Assembly: GCA_002361235.1 (NCBI GenBank)
Contig: DESI01000043.1
Span: 1-14,995, forward strand
Length of the DNA stretch: 14,995 nucleotides
Source of the DNA: Porphyromonadaceae bacterium UBA3318
GTDB taxonomy: Bacteria; Bacteroidota; Bacteroidia; Bacteroidales; Muribaculaceae
Reading direction: 5' to 3'
Shown: positions 1-6,606 of the stretch, piece by piece
Layout of the letters: each line of letters begins with the position of its first letter
Numbering within the stretch: the first letter of the stretch is position 1
Program-made: the position numbers and the translations under genes
The notes under the pieces: generated by a model
What the model saw: the letters and a program-made list of their open reading frames with translations, nothing else
The model's database searches: none
What the model was told of the DNA's origin: nothing

Positions 1-2
1 TG

Positions 3-554
3 CCGTGCACTGTTATCGAAGTTGGTCCTTGCGTGGTTACGCAGATCAAGACTCTGGAGAAAGACGGTTACGAGGCAGTGCAGATCGGCTACCAGGAAGC
101 CAAGGAGAAGCACGTTACAAAGCCCATGGCCGGACACTTCAAAGCCGCAGGCGTAGCACCGCAGCGCCACTTGGCCGAGTTCAAGTCGTTTGAGACCGTA
201 CCCGCACTGGGCGAGACACTGACCGTGGAGATGTTCCAGGAGGGTGGTTTCGTAGACGTAGTAGGCACCTCGAAGGGTAAAGGCTTCCAGGGTGTGGTAA
301 AGCGTCACGGATTCGGCGGCGTAGGCCAGAGCACACACGGCCAGCACAACCGTCTCCGCGCGCCCGGTTCAATCGGCGCCTGCTCGTATCCCGCGAAGGT
401 ATTCAAGGGACTGCGCATGGCCGGCCAGATGGGCAACGAGCGCGTCACCGTGCAGAATCTCCAGGTGATCAAGGTTATCCCGGAGCACAATTTGTTAATG
501 ATCAAGGGTTCCGTCCCTGGTCCCAAAGGTTCAATCGTCACAGTTGAGAAATAA
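3..554 (+). CDS. rplC: 50S ribosomal protein uL3, 5' truncated
   Basis: Large-subunit protein that binds 23S rRNA early in assembly and sends a loop toward the peptidyl transferase centre. The reading frame is open from base 3, so the gene enters from outside the window; a GTG at 33 is internal. About 183 codons are present, and against a family length near 205 aa roughly the first 20 residues are missing. Diagnostic stretches are GTSKGKGFQGVVKRHGFGG, APGSIGACSYPAKVFKG and MAGQMGNE, all typical of L3. The TAA stop overlaps the rplD start by one base (TAATG), which suggests translational coupling. rpsJ (S10) is expected just upstream but cannot be seen. Confidence 0.97.
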   Translation, partial: PCTVIEVGPCVVTQIKTLEKDGYEAVQIGYQEAKEKHVTKPMAGHFKAAGVAPQRHLAEFKSFETVPALGETLTVEMFQEGGFVDVVGTSKGKGFQGVVKRHGFGGVGQSTHGQHNRLRAPGSIGACSYPAKVFKGLRMAGQMGNERVTVQNLQVIKVIPEHNLLMIKGSVPGPKGSIVTVEK

Positions 555-1189
555 TGGAATTAGCAGTTTACAATATCAAAGGTGAGGACACAGGCCGCAA
601 GGTCACCCTCAATGACGAGGTATTCGGCCGCGACCTTAGCGAGGGTAATGCCGAGCATACCCTTTATCTCGACATCAAGCAGTACTTAGGGAACCAGCGT
701 CAGGGCACCCACAAGAGCAAGGAGCGCAGCGAGGTATCGTACTCCACACGCAAGATCGGACGTCAGAAGGGTGGCGGCGGCGCACGCCGAGGCGACCTGA
801 ACAGCCCCGTGCTGTACCATGGCGGCCGCGTGTTCGGTCCCCGTCCCCGCGACTACCGCACCAAGCTCAACAAGAAGATGAAGGCTCTCGCACGCCGCAT
901 CGCATTGACAAGCCGTGCCAACGACAACAAGATCATCGTGGTGGAGAACTTCCAGTTCGACGCACCCAAGACCAAGAACTATATGGCGCTGGCCAAGAGC
1001 TTCAAGCTCGAGGACAAGAAAGTGCTGTTGGTGTTCCCCGAGAACAACGAGAATGTATATCTGTCGGTACGCAACGTTCCCAACGCGCTGCTGATGCGCG
1101 CACAGGACCTGAATGCCTACAGTGTTCTCAACAACGACGCCATGCTGGTAACAGAAGACAGCGTCGCCATCATCAACGACTTTAAATAA
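554..1189 (+). CDS. rplD: 50S ribosomal protein uL4
   Basis: L4 binds 23S rRNA, and its long loop lines the polypeptide exit tunnel. The 211-aa length fits the family. The tunnel loop covers roughly residues 47-100 and contains STRKIGRQKGGGGARRGD and GGRVFGPRPRDY, the classic L4 signature. The globular part follows, with KMKALARRIALTSRA and a C-terminal Rossmann-like half. The ATG overlaps the rplC stop (TAATG), fixing the start. In E. coli L4 represses the S10 operon at its leader. The leader of this operon lies outside the window, so that regulation cannot be judged here. Confidence 0.98.
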   Translation: MELAVYNIKGEDTGRKVTLNDEVFGRDLSEGNAEHTLYLDIKQYLGNQRQGTHKSKERSEVSYSTRKIGRQKGGGGARRGDLNSPVLYHGGRVFGPRPRDYRTKLNKKMKALARRIALTSRANDNKIIVVENFQFDAPKTKNYMALAKSFKLEDKKVLLVFPENNENVYLSVRNVPNALLMRAQDLNAYSVLNNDAMLVTEDSVAIINDFK

Positions 1190-1200
1190 GGAGACACAAC

Positions 1201-1491
1201 ATGGATATACAGATCAAACCGCTGGTGACCGAAAAGGCCACCGCATACAGCGAGAAGCAGAACTGCTACACGTTCAAGGTGTCTCCCGACGCCAACAAGT
1301 TCCAGATCAAGGACCTTGTAGAGAAGATGTACAACGTGCGCGTGGAGAAGGTGAACATCTGCAACTACGCGGGCAAGCGTAAGTCTCGCTACACGAAGAA
1401 AGGGCTCATCCGCGGCCGTCAGGACGCCTTCAAGAAGGCATACGTGACAGTGGCCGAGGGCCAGACTATTGACTACTACAGCAATCTATAA
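1201..1491 (+). CDS. rplW: 50S ribosomal protein uL23
   Basis: L23 sits at the tunnel exit and forms the docking site for trigger factor and the signal recognition particle. The protein is 96 aa. The N-terminal IKPLVTEKAT holds Glu11, equivalent by alignment from memory to the E. coli Glu18 chaperone-docking residue. The basic loop (residues 58-74, GKRKSRYTKKGLIRGRQ) is followed by the conserved KKAYVTVAEGQ. The start is well supported: AAGGAG, partly formed by the rplD stop codon (bases 1188-1193), lies 7 nt before the ATG, an unusually clear Shine-Dalgarno for this phylum. Confidence 0.97.
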   Translation: MDIQIKPLVTEKATAYSEKQNCYTFKVSPDANKFQIKDLVEKMYNVRVEKVNICNYAGKRKSRYTKKGLIRGRQDAFKKAYVTVAEGQTIDYYSNL

Positions 1492-1494
1492 AAA

Positions 1495-2322
1495 ATGGCA
1501 GTAAGAAAATTCAAGCCCACTACTCCTGGGCAAAGGCACAAGGTTATTGGTGTGTTCAAAGGACAAATCACTGCTACCACACCAGAGAAGACTCTTACGG
1601 TCGGGAAGCGGAGCACAGGCGGCCGCAACTCGTCGGGCCATCTGAGCACCCGCTATCGCGGAGGCGGCCATAAGAGGAAATTGCGTCTCATCGACTTCAA
1701 GAGACAGAACGACGGAGTACCCGCAACGGTCAAGACGATCGAATACGATCCCAACCGTTCGGCCCGCATCGCCCTTCTGTACTATCAGGATGGTCAGAAG
1801 GCCTACATGATCGCCCCCAACGGGCTGGAGGTAGGTCAGACCGTAATCAGCGGCGAGGACGCTGCGCCCGAGGTAGGCAACTGTCTGCCCCTGTCGAAGA
1901 TCCCCGTCGGTACGCTGATCCATTGTATTGAGCTTCGTCCGGGCCAGGGCGCCGAAATGGCGCGTTCCGCCGGAACGTTCGCACAGCTGACCTCGCGCGA
2001 GGGCAACTATGCGATCATCAAATTACCTTCGGGAGAAACCCGCCGCATCCTGCTGGCATGCCGTGCCACCATCGGCGTAGTGGGCAATTCCGACCATAAC
2101 CTCGAGAAGAGCGGCAAGGCAGGCCGCAGCCGCTGGCTGGGCCGCCGTCCCCACAACCGTGGTGTGGTAATGAACCCTGTCGATCACCCCATGGGTGGTG
2201 GCGAGGGCCGTCAGAGCGGTGGTCATCCCCGTTCGCGTACGGGCCTCTATGCCAAGGGTCTCAAGACACGCTCGCCCAAGAAGCACAGCTCGAAGTATAT
2301 AATTGAAAGAAGAAAGAAGTAA
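1495..2322 (+). CDS. rplB: 50S ribosomal protein uL2
   Basis: L2 is a core 23S rRNA-binding protein at the subunit interface, needed for subunit joining and peptidyl transferase activity. The 275-aa length matches the family. The OB-fold N-terminal domain (about 60-120) contains RLIDFKRQNDGVPATVKTIEYD. The SH3-like domain includes IPVGTLIHCIELRPGQGA and AQLTSREGNYAIIKLPSGE. The C-terminal signature NPVDHPMGGGEGR retains His231, equivalent to the functionally important E. coli His229. Only 3 bases separate it from rplW. The first 40 or so codons are richer in AGA, AGG, GGG, CAA and T-ending codons than the rest of the gene. Confidence 0.98.
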   Translation: MAVRKFKPTTPGQRHKVIGVFKGQITATTPEKTLTVGKRSTGGRNSSGHLSTRYRGGGHKRKLRLIDFKRQNDGVPATVKTIEYDPNRSARIALLYYQDGQKAYMIAPNGLEVGQTVISGEDAAPEVGNCLPLSKIPVGTLIHCIELRPGQGAEMARSAGTFAQLTSREGNYAIIKLPSGETRRILLACRATIGVVGNSDHNLEKSGKAGRSRWLGRRPHNRGVVMNPVDHPMGGGEGRQSGGHPRSRTGLYAKGLKTRSPKKHSSKYIIERRKK

Positions 2323-2340
2323 TTTGATAAAGAAGCAATC

Positions 2341-2610
2341 ATGAGTCGTTCGCTTAAAAAAGGACCGTTTATCAGCGTCAAGCTGGAGAAGAAGGTCGCA
2401 GCCATGGAGGAAAGCGGCAAGAAGAACGTCATCAAGACGTGGAGCCGTGCCTCGATGATCTCGCCTGACTTCGTGGGACATACATTTGCCGTGCACAATG
2501 GCAATAAGTTCATCCCGGTCTATGTGACTGAGAACATGGTGGGCCACAAGCTCGGAGAGTTCGCTCCGACGCGTACGTTCCGCGGCCACGCCGGCAACAA
2601 GAAGAAGTAA
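2341..2610 (+). CDS. rpsS: 30S ribosomal protein uS19
   Basis: S19 lies in the head of the small subunit, pairs with S13 and contacts 23S helix 38 across the bridge. The 89-aa protein starts MSRSLKKGPFISVKL and carries the conserved RASMISPDFVGHTFAVHNG, then PVYVTENMVGHKLGEFAPTR with FRGHAG at the end. All are standard S19 blocks. It follows rplB by 18 bases and precedes rplV, in the usual S10-operon order. Confidence 0.98.
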   Translation: MSRSLKKGPFISVKLEKKVAAMEESGKKNVIKTWSRASMISPDFVGHTFAVHNGNKFIPVYVTENMVGHKLGEFAPTRTFRGHAGNKKK

Positions 2611-2644
2611 CGGTCCCCGCTAACCAAAGAAAAAACAGAATACA

Positions 2645-3049
2645 ATGGGTGTAAGAAAAAGAAATGCAGCCGATGCGATGAAGGAAGCCCGCAAGAGCAC
2701 GTATGGCGCGAAGCTTCGCAACATACCGTCGTCGCCCCGCAAGATGCGTCTGGTAGTGGACATGATCCGCGGCCAGGAGGCGTTCAAGGCACTCGGCATA
2801 TTGAAATTTTCCAACAAGGAAGCTTCGCGCAAGGTCGAGAAGCTTCTCCGGTCGGCCATCGCCAACTGGGAACAGAAGAACGAGCGCAAGGCCGAGGCCA
2901 ACGAGCTCTATGTAAAGACAGTGTTCGTAGACGCCGCACCGATGCTGAAGCGCATGCGCCCCGCACCCCAGGGCCGTGGCTACCGCATCCGCAAGCGCTC
3001 AAATCACGTGACATTGTTCGTTGACACAATTGACTCCAAAAAAGACTGA
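2645..3049 (+). CDS. rplV: 50S ribosomal protein uL22
   Basis: L22 contacts all 23S rRNA domains, and its beta-hairpin reaches the tunnel constriction where macrolides bind. The protein is 134 aa. The alpha/beta body carries IPSSPRKMRLVVDMIRG (27-43). The extended hairpin is about residues 98-116, APMLKRMRPAPQGRGYRI, and the protein closes with SNHVTLFVDT. I see no insertion or deletion at the hairpin tip, where macrolide-resistance changes usually fall. The gap to rpsS is 34 bp and to rpsC 5 bp. Confidence 0.98.
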   Translation: MGVRKRNAADAMKEARKSTYGAKLRNIPSSPRKMRLVVDMIRGQEAFKALGILKFSNKEASRKVEKLLRSAIANWEQKNERKAEANELYVKTVFVDAAPMLKRMRPAPQGRGYRIRKRSNHVTLFVDTIDSKKD

Positions 3050-3054
3050 CGCAA

Positions 3055-3792
3055 ATGGGACAGAAAGTTAATCCGATCAGCAACCGTCTGGGCGTGATCC
3101 GCGGTTGGGACTCTAACTGGTACGGCGGTAAGAAATATGGCGAGACCCTCCTGGAGGACTCCAAGATCCGCAAGTACCTGCACAAGCGTCTGGAGAAAGC
3201 AAGTGTGTCGCGCATCATCATCGAGCGCACGCTGAAAATGGCCACCATCACGATCGCCACATCGCGTCCCGGCCTGATCATCGGCAAGGGCGGCAAGGAT
3301 GTGGACATCCTGAAGGAGGAGCTGAAGAAGCTCACCGACAAGGACGTGCAGATCAACATCTACGAGATCAAGCGTCCCGAGCTGGACGCCGAGATCGTGG
3401 CCAACAACATCGCTCGTCAGATCGAGAACAAGGTGGCTTACCGTCGTGCCGTTAAGATGGCCGTGGCCGGCACCATGCGCATGGGCGCCGAGGGTATCAA
3501 GGTTCAGGTCAGCGGACGTCTGAACGGCGCCGAGATGGCCCGCAGCGAGATGTTCAAGGAAGGCCGTACGCCTCTGCACACACTCCGCGCCGACATCGAC
3601 TACGCTATGGTCGAGGCCCTCACCAAGGTGGGTATCATCGGTATCAAGGTATGGATCTGCCGCGGCGAGGTCTATGGCAAGAAGGAGCTGACCCCCACCT
3701 ACGTGGCCGGCCAGAAAGAGCCCGGACGCCCCATGGCTCCGCGCAGAGAGCGTGGCGGATTCCGCAACAAGAAGAATAATAACAATCGCTAA
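3055..3792 (+). CDS. rpsC: 30S ribosomal protein uS3
   Basis: S3 sits at the mRNA entry tunnel and, with S4 and S5, helps unwind mRNA structure. The 245-aa protein starts MGQKVNPISNRLGVIRGWDS. A type II KH domain holds the GKGG loop at residues 77-80 (RPGLIIGKGGKDVD). The C-terminal domain has VSGRLNGAEMARSEMFKEGR (152-171), whose arginines line the mRNA channel. The tail is basic and ends in KKNNNNR, a low-complexity Asn run that varies between relatives. Confidence 0.98.
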   Translation: MGQKVNPISNRLGVIRGWDSNWYGGKKYGETLLEDSKIRKYLHKRLEKASVSRIIIERTLKMATITIATSRPGLIIGKGGKDVDILKEELKKLTDKDVQINIYEIKRPELDAEIVANNIARQIENKVAYRRAVKMAVAGTMRMGAEGIKVQVSGRLNGAEMARSEMFKEGRTPLHTLRADIDYAMVEALTKVGIIGIKVWICRGEVYGKKELTPTYVAGQKEPGRPMAPRRERGGFRNKKNNNNR

Positions 3793-3806
3793 AAAGAACC
3801 TGGATA

Positions 3807-4238
3807 ATGTTACAGCCTAAGAAAACAAGGTACCGTCGCTCGCAAAAGGGACGGATGAAGGGCGAGGCCCAGCGCGGCAACCAGCTGGCTTTCGGCTCGT
3901 TCGGTATCAAGACTCTGGATTCGAAATGGATTACCGGCCGTCAGATCGAGGCTGCCCGTGTGGCAGTGACCCGTTACATGCAGCGTCAGGGCCAGATCTG
4001 GATCCGCATCTTCCCGGACAAGCCTATCACCAAGAAGCCTGCCGAGGTGCGAATGGGTAAAGGTAAAGGTAACCCCGAGGGATTCGTAGCGCCTGTCACT
4101 CCCGGTCGTATCCTGATCGAGGTGGAGGGTGTTCCCTACGACGTGGCCAAGGAGGCACTGCGCCTGGCAGCCCAGAAGCTGCCCGTACTCACAAAGTTTG
4201 TGGTGCGCCGCGACTACGATCCCACGCAGAATGTCTGA
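3807..4238 (+). CDS. rplP: 50S ribosomal protein uL16
   Basis: L16 is a late-assembly protein that helps position the A-site tRNA and organise the peptidyl transferase centre. The protein is 143 aa. The N-terminus MLQPKKTRYRRSQKGRMKG is typical. The loop VRMGKGKGNPEGFVA (81-95) contains Arg82, equivalent to the E. coli Arg81 hydroxylated by YcfD/RoxA; whether it is modified here is unknown. The gene ends in TGA, whereas nearly all the others end in TAA. It is the last gene before a 233-bp gap with strong hairpins, so it may end a transcription unit. Confidence 0.98.
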   Translation: MLQPKKTRYRRSQKGRMKGEAQRGNQLAFGSFGIKTLDSKWITGRQIEAARVAVTRYMQRQGQIWIRIFPDKPITKKPAEVRMGKGKGNPEGFVAPVTPGRILIEVEGVPYDVAKEALRLAAQKLPVLTKFVVRRDYDPTQNV

Positions 4239-4247
4239 AAACAATGA

Positions 4248-4275
4248 GCCGGAATCCCCATGCGGGGACTCCGGC
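4248..4275 (+). terminator. Stem-loop 1 downstream of rplP
   Basis: GCCGGA (4248-4253) pairs with TCCGGC (4270-4275), and TCCCC (4255-4259) with GGGGA (4264-4268). One A/C mismatch separates the two helices and the loop is ATGC. It begins 9 bp after the rplP stop. There is no T tract directly after it, so on its own it is not a classic intrinsic terminator. It may act with the next hairpin, or protect the 3' end of the upstream mRNA. Confidence 0.6.
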
Positions 4276-4291
4276 CTCAGCAATCAAATCG

Positions 4292-4350
4292 AGCCTCCCT
4301 CATGCCCCGGACGGGGACATGGGGGAGGTTTGTAATGATTTTTTGCCTTT
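4292..4350 (+). terminator. Stem-loop 2 and T-rich tail after rplP
   Basis: CCTCCCTCATG (4294-4304) pairs with CATGGGGGAGG (4318-4328) with one wobble, and an inner CCCC/GGGG helix caps it, with A4317 bulged. An A-T and a G-T pair can extend the base. The stem is followed by TTTG and, about 10 nt further on, TTTTTTGCCTTTTT. This looks like a terminator or attenuator with a displaced U tract. It comes before a promoter, which fits a transcription-unit boundary between rplP and rpmC. Termination efficiency cannot be read from sequence. Confidence 0.55.
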
Positions 4351-4382
4351 TTAAGTTAATTTTTTGCGATTTAAGCATGTAA

Positions 4383-4416
4383 ATTGCTGAAAAGTCAAGA
4401 ATTTTTATTAATTTTG
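4383..4416 (+). promoter_or_regulatory. Bacteroidetes-type promoter before rpmC
   Basis: TAATTTTG at 4409-4416 is an exact match to the Bacteroidetes -7 element TAnnTTTG. An ATTG at 4383-4386 is a possible -33 element at 22 nt spacing, slightly long compared with the usual 19-20. Transcription would begin near 4422-4425 and give a leader of about 50 nt before rpmC. The local sequence is strongly AT-rich, unlike the flanking genes. Confidence 0.5.
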
Positions 4417-4426
4417 CGATTCGGAA

Positions 4427-4446
4427 CGCGGATGCAAAAATCCGTG
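4427..4446 (+). promoter_or_regulatory. Leader hairpin before rpmC
   Basis: CGCGGAT (4427-4433) pairs with ATCCGTG (4440-4446) through 7 bp including one G-T wobble, around a GCAAAA loop. It would lie at the very 5' end of a transcript from the TAATTTTG promoter. It could stabilise the mRNA or be a protein-binding site; no function is shown. Confidence 0.35.
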
Positions 4447-4471
4447 TGCCCAAAATAGATTAACGAGAGAA

Positions 4472-4681
4472 ATGAAAAAGGAAGAAATCAAGGAATTAAG
4501 CGTTCAGGAACTGAAGGCCCAGATAGAGGTCTCGGAGAAGGCTTATCGTGAATTGAAAGTAGCGCACGCGATTACTCCCTCAGGCAACCCGGCAAAGATC
4601 ACCAGTGACCGTCGTCACATTGCCCGTCTGAAGACGATATTGCGTCAGAAGGAGCTGGCCGCAGCTTCCAGCGCTGAGTAA
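4472..4681 (+). CDS. rpmC: 50S ribosomal protein uL29
   Basis: L29 is a small two-helix protein beside L23 at the tunnel exit. The 69-aa sequence starts MKKEEIKELSVQELKAQIEV and shows the antiparallel helical hairpin typical of L29. The second helix contains RRHIARLKTILRQKELA, matching the family's IRRxIARxxTxLRE pattern. An A-rich leader (GAGAGAA) precedes the ATG. In most bacteria it follows rplP directly; here 233 bp containing hairpins and a promoter intervene. Confidence 0.96.
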   Translation: MKKEEIKELSVQELKAQIEVSEKAYRELKVAHAITPSGNPAKITSDRRHIARLKTILRQKELAAASSAE

Positions 4682-4709
4682 CAACACTGCTGACAATCTG
4701 TAGAAAGAA

Positions 4710-4973
4710 ATGGAAGAACAGAAAAGACATCTTAGAAAAGAGCGTGTCGGAGTGGTTTCGAGCAATAAGTGCGACAAGACCATCACTGTAGAGATCAAAT
4801 GGAAGGAGAAACACCCCATCTACGGTAAGTTTGTCAATAAGACAAAGAAATATCACGCACACGACGAGAAGAACGAATGCAGCGTAGGCGACAAGGTGCG
4901 TCTGATGGAGACGCGCCCCCTGAGCAAGACGAAGCGTTGGAGACTTGTAGAAATCATCGAAAAAGTTAAGTAA
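4710..4973 (+). CDS. rpsQ: 30S ribosomal protein uS17
   Basis: S17 is an OB-fold protein that binds 16S rRNA early in assembly. The protein is 87 aa. It carries RVGVVSSNKCDKTITVEIKW (residues 12-31), the family's GxVVSxKMDKTIxV block, then HPIYGKFVNKTKKYHAHDE and GDKVRLMETRPLSKTKRW. All are diagnostic. It lies 28 bp after rpmC and 2 bp before rplN, inside the same unit. Confidence 0.98.
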   Translation: MEEQKRHLRKERVGVVSSNKCDKTITVEIKWKEKHPIYGKFVNKTKKYHAHDEKNECSVGDKVRLMETRPLSKTKRWRLVEIIEKVK

Positions 4974-4975
4974 CC

Positions 4976-5341
4976 ATGATACAGACCGAATCACGTTTGA
5001 CAGTTGCCGACAACAGTGGAGCCAAGGAAGTACTCTGCATCCACGTGTTGGGAGGCACCGGACGCCGCTATGCGAGCGTAGGCGACACGATCGTGGTGAC
5101 CGTAAAGAGCACCATACCGTCGTCGGAGGTTAAGAAGGGTACCGTGTCCAAGGCTGTAGTGGTACGTACCAAGAAAGAGATACGTCGCGCGGACGGAAGC
5201 TATATCCGTTTCGACGACAATGCCTGCGTGCTGCTCAACAACAACGGTGAGCTCCGCGGCACCCGTATCTTCGGTCCGGTGGCCCGCGAGCTGCGCGCCG
5301 CCAACATGAAGATTGTCTCACTGGCACCCGAGGTACTTTAA
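4976..5341 (+). CDS. rplN: 50S ribosomal protein uL14
   Basis: L14 is a beta-barrel protein at the subunit interface, forming bridges with 16S rRNA and binding the silencing factor RsfS. The protein is 121 aa, within a residue or two of the usual length. Signatures are ESRLTVADNSGAKEVLCIHV (5-24), KKGTVSKAVVVRTKKEIRR and FDDNACVLLNNNGELRGTRI, with GPVARELR near the end. Two bases separate it from rpsQ, so the two are probably co-translated. Confidence 0.98.
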   Translation: MIQTESRLTVADNSGAKEVLCIHVLGGTGRRYASVGDTIVVTVKSTIPSSEVKKGTVSKAVVVRTKKEIRRADGSYIRFDDNACVLLNNNGELRGTRIFGPVARELRAANMKIVSLAPEVL

Positions 5342-5366
5342 TCGTTAATTTCTAAGTTTAGGACAA

Positions 5367-5687
5367 ATGGCAAAATTGCATATAAAGAAAGGGGATACGG
5401 TCTATGTCAACGCCGGCGACGACAAGGGCAAGACAGGCCGTGTGCTCGAGGTGCAGGTGAAGAAAAACCGAGCCATCGTAGAGGGGATCAACATCGTCTC
5501 CAAGAGCACGAAGCCGACGGCCAAATATCCGCAGGGCGGAATCGTAAAGCTGGAGGCTCCGGTGCATATATCGAACCTTAATGTGGTAGACCCGAAGACG
5601 GGCAAGGCCACCCGCATAGGACGCCGCCGCAACGAGGCCGGCAAACTGGTGCGTTACGCTAAAAAATCAGGAGAGGAGATCAAATAA
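5367..5687 (+). CDS. rplX: 50S ribosomal protein uL24
   Basis: L24 is one of the initiator proteins of 50S assembly and binds the 5' domain of 23S rRNA near the tunnel exit. The 106-aa protein begins with a KOW motif, HIKKGDTVYVNAGDDKGKTG (residues 5-24). Later blocks are GINIVSKSTKP, PQGGIVKLEAPVHISN and NVVDPKTGKATRIGRR. Its TAA stop overlaps the rplE ATG (TAATG), suggesting coupling with L5. Confidence 0.98.
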   Translation: MAKLHIKKGDTVYVNAGDDKGKTGRVLEVQVKKNRAIVEGINIVSKSTKPTAKYPQGGIVKLEAPVHISNLNVVDPKTGKATRIGRRRNEAGKLVRYAKKSGEEIK

Positions 5688-6229
5688 TGAGCGAGACAAC
5701 ACTTAGCAAAGCGTATAAGGAGCGTATCGCTCCGGAACTGACCGAAGAGTTCAAGTATACGACTCCGATGCAGGTTCCCCGCCTGGTGAAGATCGTGATC
5801 AACCAGGGACTGGGCGACGCTACCCAGGACAAGAAGCTGATTGAGACGGCCGTGAACGAGATCACAGCCATCACGGGCCAGAAGGCAGTGCCCACACTGT
5901 CGCGCAAGGACATCGCCGCATTCAAGCTGCGTAAGAAGATGCCCGTAGGCGTGATGGTGACCCTGCGCCGCGAGAAGATGTACGAGTTTCTGGAGCGCCT
6001 GGTGCGCGTGGCTCTGCCCCGTATCCGCGACTTCAAGGGCATCAATTCCAAGCTCGACGGCCGTGGCAACTACACGCTGGGTATCACCGAGCAGATCATC
6101 TTCCCCGAGATCAATATAGACAATGTTCCCAAGCTTCAGGGTATGAACATCACGTTCGTGACGAGCGCCAAGACTGACGAGGAAGGCTTCGCCCTGCTCA
6201 AGAAGTTCGGCTTGCCCTTCAAGAAGTAA
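5687..6229 (+). CDS. rplE: 50S ribosomal protein uL5
   Basis: L5 binds 5S rRNA and contacts P-site tRNA in the central protuberance. The protein is 180 aa. Conserved blocks are PRLVKIVINQGLGDATQDKK, ITGQKAVPTLSRKDIAAFKL, the LRREKMYEFLERL helix and YTLGITEQIIFPEI, ending in FALLKKFGLPF. The ATG overlaps the rplX stop. In E. coli S8 represses the spc operon by binding mRNA around the rplE start. I did not find a comparable hairpin here, and the only structured gap nearby lies downstream of rpsN. Confidence 0.98.
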   Translation: MSETTLSKAYKERIAPELTEEFKYTTPMQVPRLVKIVINQGLGDATQDKKLIETAVNEITAITGQKAVPTLSRKDIAAFKLRKKMPVGVMVTLRREKMYEFLERLVRVALPRIRDFKGINSKLDGRGNYTLGITEQIIFPEINIDNVPKLQGMNITFVTSAKTDEEGFALLKKFGLPFKK

Positions 6230-6254
6230 TAACTTATTATAACTTAAAGAAAGC

Positions 6255-6557
6255 ATGGCAAAAGAATCAATGAAGGCTCGCGAGGTGAAGCGTCAGCGGA
6301 TGGTGGCCAAATATGCAGAGAAGAAGGCAGCGCTGAAGAAGGCCGCCCTCGCCGATGCAGAAGGCAACATCGACTACGAGGCTCTGACCAAGCTGCAGAA
6401 GCTTCCCCGCAACGCAAGCAAGGTGCGTCTGCACAACCGTTGCGAGCTTACCGGCCGTCCCAAGGGATATATGCGTCAGTTCGGCATTTCGCGAATCCAG
6501 TTCCGCGAGATGGCTTCCGCAGGCCTGATCCCCGGTGTGAAGAAGGCAAGCTGGTAA
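6255..6557 (+). CDS. rpsN: 30S ribosomal protein uS14, zinc-free long form
   Basis: S14 is a late-binding protein of the 30S head. The 100-aa length and sequence are those of the long form without a zinc ribbon: one Cys in LHNRCELTGRPKGYMRQFG replaces the CxxC pair of the 61-aa zinc form. The end, SRIQFREMASAGLIPGVKKASW, is typical of Bacteroidetes. The segment at residues 33-47 (ADAEGNIDYEALTKL) is the usual insert of the long form. Its TAA overlaps an ATG opening a 24-codon frame, and a 172-bp structured gap follows before rpsH. Confidence 0.98.
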   Translation: MAKESMKAREVKRQRMVAKYAEKKAALKKAALADAEGNIDYEALTKLQKLPRNASKVRLHNRCELTGRPKGYMRQFGISRIQFREMASAGLIPGVKKASW

Positions 6558-6569
6558 TGCGAGGACCCC

Positions 6570-6606
6570 GGTTTATTCCGAAGCTACGGGCAGAGGATAA
6601 TAAACC
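6570..6606 (+). promoter_or_regulatory. Inverted repeat downstream of rpsN
   Basis: GGTTTATT (6570-6577) is an exact inverted repeat of AATAAACC (6599-6606). Inside it, CCG (6578-6580) can pair with CGG (6587-6589) around AAGCTA, stacked on the outer helix, leaving a one-sided 9-nt bulge (6590-6598). The resulting helix with an asymmetric purine-rich bulge resembles an RNA protein-binding site more than a terminator, since no T tract follows. It may be a ribosomal-protein regulatory element or chance. Confidence 0.35.

Noticed and set aside
33..554. GTG at 33 as the start of rplC
   Set aside because: The frame continues upstream as PCTVIEVGPC, normal L3 sequence, so the gene begins before the window.
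5341..5366. TAAGTTTA (5353-5360) as a promoter before rplX
   Set aside because: The -7 element lacks the final G and there is no -33 element at suitable spacing.
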